Part shown: positions 6,554 to 8,413 of the stretch, one piece after another | How the letters are laid out: each line of letters opens with the position of its first letter | Position numbering within the stretch: position 1 is the first letter of the stretch | Origin: an uncultured Leucobacter sp. | GTDB taxonomy: Bacteria > Actinomycetota > Actinomycetes > Actinomycetales > Microbacteriaceae | Length of the DNA stretch: 8,413 bases | Direction: 5' to 3' | Assembly (NCBI GenBank): GCA_937872275.1 | Contig: CALMSE010000085.1 | Location: forward strand, 1-8,413 | Made by a program: the position numbers and the translations under genes | Notes under the pieces: model-generated | Database searches by the model: none | Seen by the model: the letters and a program-made list of their open reading frames with translations, nothing else | Told to the model about the DNA's origin: nothing

Positions 6554-6847
6554 ATGGCCAACATCAATGTGTCGTACGGCGAGATCGAGCAGGCTGCGGC
6601 GCAGCTCGGCACCGGTCGCGAGGAGATCACCGCGAAGCTGCAGAGCCTGCAGCAGCAGATCGCCAATCTGGTGGCCTCCGGCTTCGTCACCGACCAGGCC
6701 TCGGTGAAATTCAACAACGCCTACACCGAGTACACCACGAGCGCGAACACCGTGGTGAACAAGCTGAACGAGATCCAGAGCTTTCTCACGCAGACGGCGA
6801 ACGCGATGCGCGACATGGACGCGCAGATCGCCGCTCGCATCGGTTGA
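6554..6847 (+). CDS. WXG100-family type VII secretion protein lacking the W-x-G motif (97 aa)
   Basis: A small helix-turn-helix protein of the ESAT-6/CFP-10 superfamily, secreted through or acting as partner in a type VII (ESX) system. Its length, the NVSYGEIEQAAAQL start, a first helix to about residue 40, a turn, and a second helix ending QIAARIG all fit. At the turn, where W-x-G is expected, it reads SGFVTDQAS (42-50), with Phe replacing Trp and Thr replacing Gly, followed by the expected hydrophobic VKFNNAY. I see no C-terminal YxxxD/E secretion signal (it ends AMRDMDAQIA), so it may be exported with a partner carrying the signal. AGGAG lies nine bases upstream of the ATG. First structural gene of the cassette. 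Confidence 0.88.
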   Translation: MANINVSYGEIEQAAAQLGTGREEITAKLQSLQQQIANLVASGFVTDQASVKFNNAYTEYTTSANTVVNKLNEIQSFLTQTANAMRDMDAQIAARIG

Positions 6848-6849
6848 TC

Positions 6850-6877
6850 CCTCCTCTCTGCCTGTTCTGAGAGGAGG
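6850..6877 (+). promoter_or_regulatory. Perfect hairpin masking the Shine-Dalgarno of the second cassette gene
   Basis: CCTCCTCTC (6850-6858) pairs perfectly with GAGAGGAGG (6869-6877), 9 bp with a 10-base loop. The right arm is the Shine-Dalgarno of the gene starting at 6883. The left arm begins two bases after the WXG100 stop (6845-6847), within the footprint of a terminating ribosome, which would melt it. This is the geometry of translational coupling. Confidence 0.65.
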
Positions 6878-6882
6878 AATTC

Positions 6883-7212
6883 ATGGCGGAGAGCCTTTGC
6901 CTTGACGAGCATCGCCTCGTTCTCGCTCGATCGGAACTCGTGCGGGCAAGCGAAGAATTGCGCTCGGTCGGCTCGAGGGTGCCCTGCGTAGCGATGCAGA
7001 GCCTCACCGGGATCGGTGGTGAGGTGCAGGAGTACCTCGAGACCGTGCGGGTGGCGAGTCAGCTCCTTGCCGAGGGCGCGAATGCCGCAGGTGCTGCGGC
7101 GAGCACTGCCATTCAGGTGAGCACCGACACGGATCGATCCGTCGCCGCAGCGTTGAACCTGGGCGCTGAAGGGGCATCGGTCAGCTTCCAGATCGGGCAG
7201 GAGAAGACATGA
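6883..7212 (+). CDS. Helical type VII secretion-associated protein, EspC-like (109 aa)
   Basis: The family is not certain. The product is about 100 residues and predicted helical, with a first helix LDEHRLVLARSELVRASEEL (7-26), a Gly/Pro-containing break (30-47), a second helix EVQEYLETVRVASQLLAEGA (47-66), and an Ala-rich segment ending TDRSVAAALN (83-92). That plan resembles the EspC/ESX-target small proteins encoded beside WXG100 genes. There is no signal peptide. It carries two Cys (6, 35). The Shine-Dalgarno AGAGGAGG is strong but lies in a hairpin. The stop overlaps the next start (ATGA), so it is probably made in a fixed ratio with the large downstream protein and may be its chaperone or co-secreted partner. 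That role is inferred from position only. Confidence 0.8.
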   Translation: MAESLCLDEHRLVLARSELVRASEELRSVGSRVPCVAMQSLTGIGGEVQEYLETVRVASQLLAEGANAAGAAASTAIQVSTDTDRSVAAALNLGAEGASVSFQIGQEKT

Positions 7213-8413
7213 GCCATGTGCCGGCTTCTGCTACGGAACTGCTCGTGCCAGGGACACTGGTCGCCGGGGACTCCGATGAGCCGCTTGCAGTCGCGCACTA
7301 CCTGAGTTCGGTGTCGGGTGAGGGCGGGGTCTTCGCCGCTCGCCTGCGCTCGGCGCAGGCGCAGTTCGATGCCCAACGGGGTTTGGCGGTGACCGCTATT
7401 CGGATGCGACTCGAGAGTGATCCGCTTCCCGGAGCAAGGACCCTTGCCATGAGTGCCGGATCTTCTCGGGAAGCATTCGTCAGGTACGCCGAAGCCGTTC
7501 GAGACTTGAATCGTCAGGGAAGCATGCTCCTGGAGCGAGTTGATGCGCACCTTCACATGATTCGGGTGCAGAAGGGGGAAATCGAGACCATCGCTGGCAG
7601 GATCGGAGTCCGAGGAGAGTACATCTGGAATGAGGGTGCCCCGTTGCATATACCGGAGTCGCGTTATTCAGGGGCGCCTACCGCGATGGAGCCCTCGGCC
7701 CAGCTCTCCGAACTGGAGCGGCTGAGACAGGCCTACGAGTCGCACTGGCAGACCGCCGCTCTGCGCTGGGCGGGGGCTCTCGCCGACATCGACAGCGAAC
7801 GCAGTCGGTGGGCCGGACTGATCGACTTGCGTCGAGTCGCTGAGCGGGACCTCATCGCTTCACTCCGGCGCACCGACGTCGGAAATCTTGCCTTCTCTCC
7901 CGGAGCCCGCGGCGGTGATCTCCGGGGAGTGATCGCCATGAGCTTCTTCGGCTCCCGGGTGATGATGGACGACGGTCCGTTTGAACCTCCGACCAGCCAT
8001 CAGCTTCTGACGAAGCTCATCGGTACCGACGACGGTCGTGACATCTGGAACAATCCGCCGAGCCCGATGACGGTCGCCGCGAATTGGGCGAAGCTCACGA
8101 CGGAGGAGCAGAGCATCCTGATCGCTCAGGTGCCCTGGGTCATCGGAAACCTGCCCGGTCTGCCGTTCACGCCGCGCGACCTCGCCAATCAGAAACTCGC
8201 CGACTTCTACGACGCGAATCGGGACCGGCTCGATCCTCGTTCCTTGGCCGCACTCGATGAGGTGATGGGGCTTATGGACCGGCGCAAGGCCGGAATGCCG
8301 CCGGTCTACATCGTGGCGCTCAACCTGCAGAAGGGCGAGGTGCCGATGGTCGCCGTCGGATACGGAGATCTGGACTCGGCCGACAACCTGACCTGGGAGG
8401 TGCCCGGGATGGA
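7209..8413 (+). CDS. Type VII-associated protein: helical N-terminal region plus DUF1023 alpha/beta-hydrolase domain (partial, 401 aa visible)
   Basis: Translation starts at ATG 7209, overlapping the upstream stop by four bases, with AGGAG five bases before it; the frame is open to the window end. Residues 1 to about 220 are alpha-helical and lack a Sec signal. They include two RWAG motifs (186-189, 200-203) in a long amphipathic helix, suggestive of a WXG/LXG-like delivery domain. From about residue 290 the sequence fits the DUF1023 (Abhydrolase_8) family: NWAKLTTEEQ, then IGNLPGLPFTPRDLAN (312-327), and VAVGYGDLDSADNLTW ending VPGM (381-401). The nucleophile Ser and the rest of the fold lie beyond the window, so activity cannot be judged. 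Its position behind a WXG100 gene makes an exported hydrolase, possibly an effector, plausible; a housekeeping envelope enzyme is the alternative. Confidence 0.85.
   Translation, partial: MSHVPASATELLVPGTLVAGDSDEPLAVAHYLSSVSGEGGVFAARLRSAQAQFDAQRGLAVTAIRMRLESDPLPGARTLAMSAGSSREAFVRYAEAVRDLNRQGSMLLERVDAHLHMIRVQKGEIETIAGRIGVRGEYIWNEGAPLHIPESRYSGAPTAMEPSAQLSELERLRQAYESHWQTAALRWAGALADIDSERSRWAGLIDLRRVAERDLIASLRRTDVGNLAFSPGARGGDLRGVIAMSFFGSRVMMDDGPFEPPTSHQLLTKLIGTDDGRDIWNNPPSPMTVAANWAKLTTEEQSILIAQVPWVIGNLPGLPFTPRDLANQKLADFYDANRDRLDPRSLAALDEVMGLMDRRKAGMPPVYIVALNLQKGEVPMVAVGYGDLDSADNLTWEVPGM

Noticed and set aside
7113..7649. 178-codon minus-strand frame opposite the start of the hydrolase gene
   Set aside because: No motif and no convincing ribosome-binding site. 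The plus strand there has two genes with Shine-Dalgarno sites and an ATGA overlap.

Overview
The window is GC-rich bacterial DNA (a 60-base sample inside the synthetase gene counts 77% G+C). Codon use, TANNNT -10 elements, leaderless starts, a GT39 protein O-mannosyltransferase and a type VII (ESX/WXG100) secretion cassette point to an actinomycete, most plausibly a Microbacteriaceae-like genome (Leucobacter/Microbacterium type). That placement is an inference from gene content, not a match.

Left part, minus strand (1-4243). In transcription order: a GT39 protein O-mannosyltransferase (4243-2564), a Fur/CatR-type peroxide or metal regulator (2436-2014), a monofunctional haem catalase (1928-435), and an unrecognised 96-residue protein with an internal duplication (330-40). 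The regulator and catalase form a classic oxidative-stress pair. The regulator has a promoter (TTGAAT, 16 bp, TACGGT) that places the transcript start at or next to its ATG. That promoter is overlapped by an 18-bp Fur-type dyad, so autorepression with co-transcribed catalase is likely. The transferase gene carries an in-frame long palindrome in a poorly conserved loop.

Centre, plus strand (4301-6076): an intact bacterial-type prolyl-tRNA synthetase with its editing domain. It is divergent from the transferase across 57 bp; a near-symmetric -10 element could serve both directions, and proS looks leaderless.

Right part, plus strand (6077-8413). A GC-rich, hairpin-dense stretch follows proS. 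An AT-richer control region comes next (48% G+C over 6361-6460), with three consecutive dyads and a perfect DnaA box. Then comes a compact type VII secretion cassette: a possible 17-residue leader peptide, a WXG100-family protein lacking the W-x-G motif, a 109-residue helical EspC-like protein, and a large protein with a helical N-terminal region joined to a DUF1023 alpha/beta-hydrolase domain. The last is cut by the window end.

The most interesting signal is the RNA architecture of this cassette. Two perfect hairpins (6464-6484 and 6850-6877) bury the Shine-Dalgarno sequences of the leader peptide and of the second structural gene. The leader stop overlaps the Shine-Dalgarno of the WXG100 gene, and the last two genes overlap by ATGA. 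Each gene's translation therefore appears gated by translation of the one before it.
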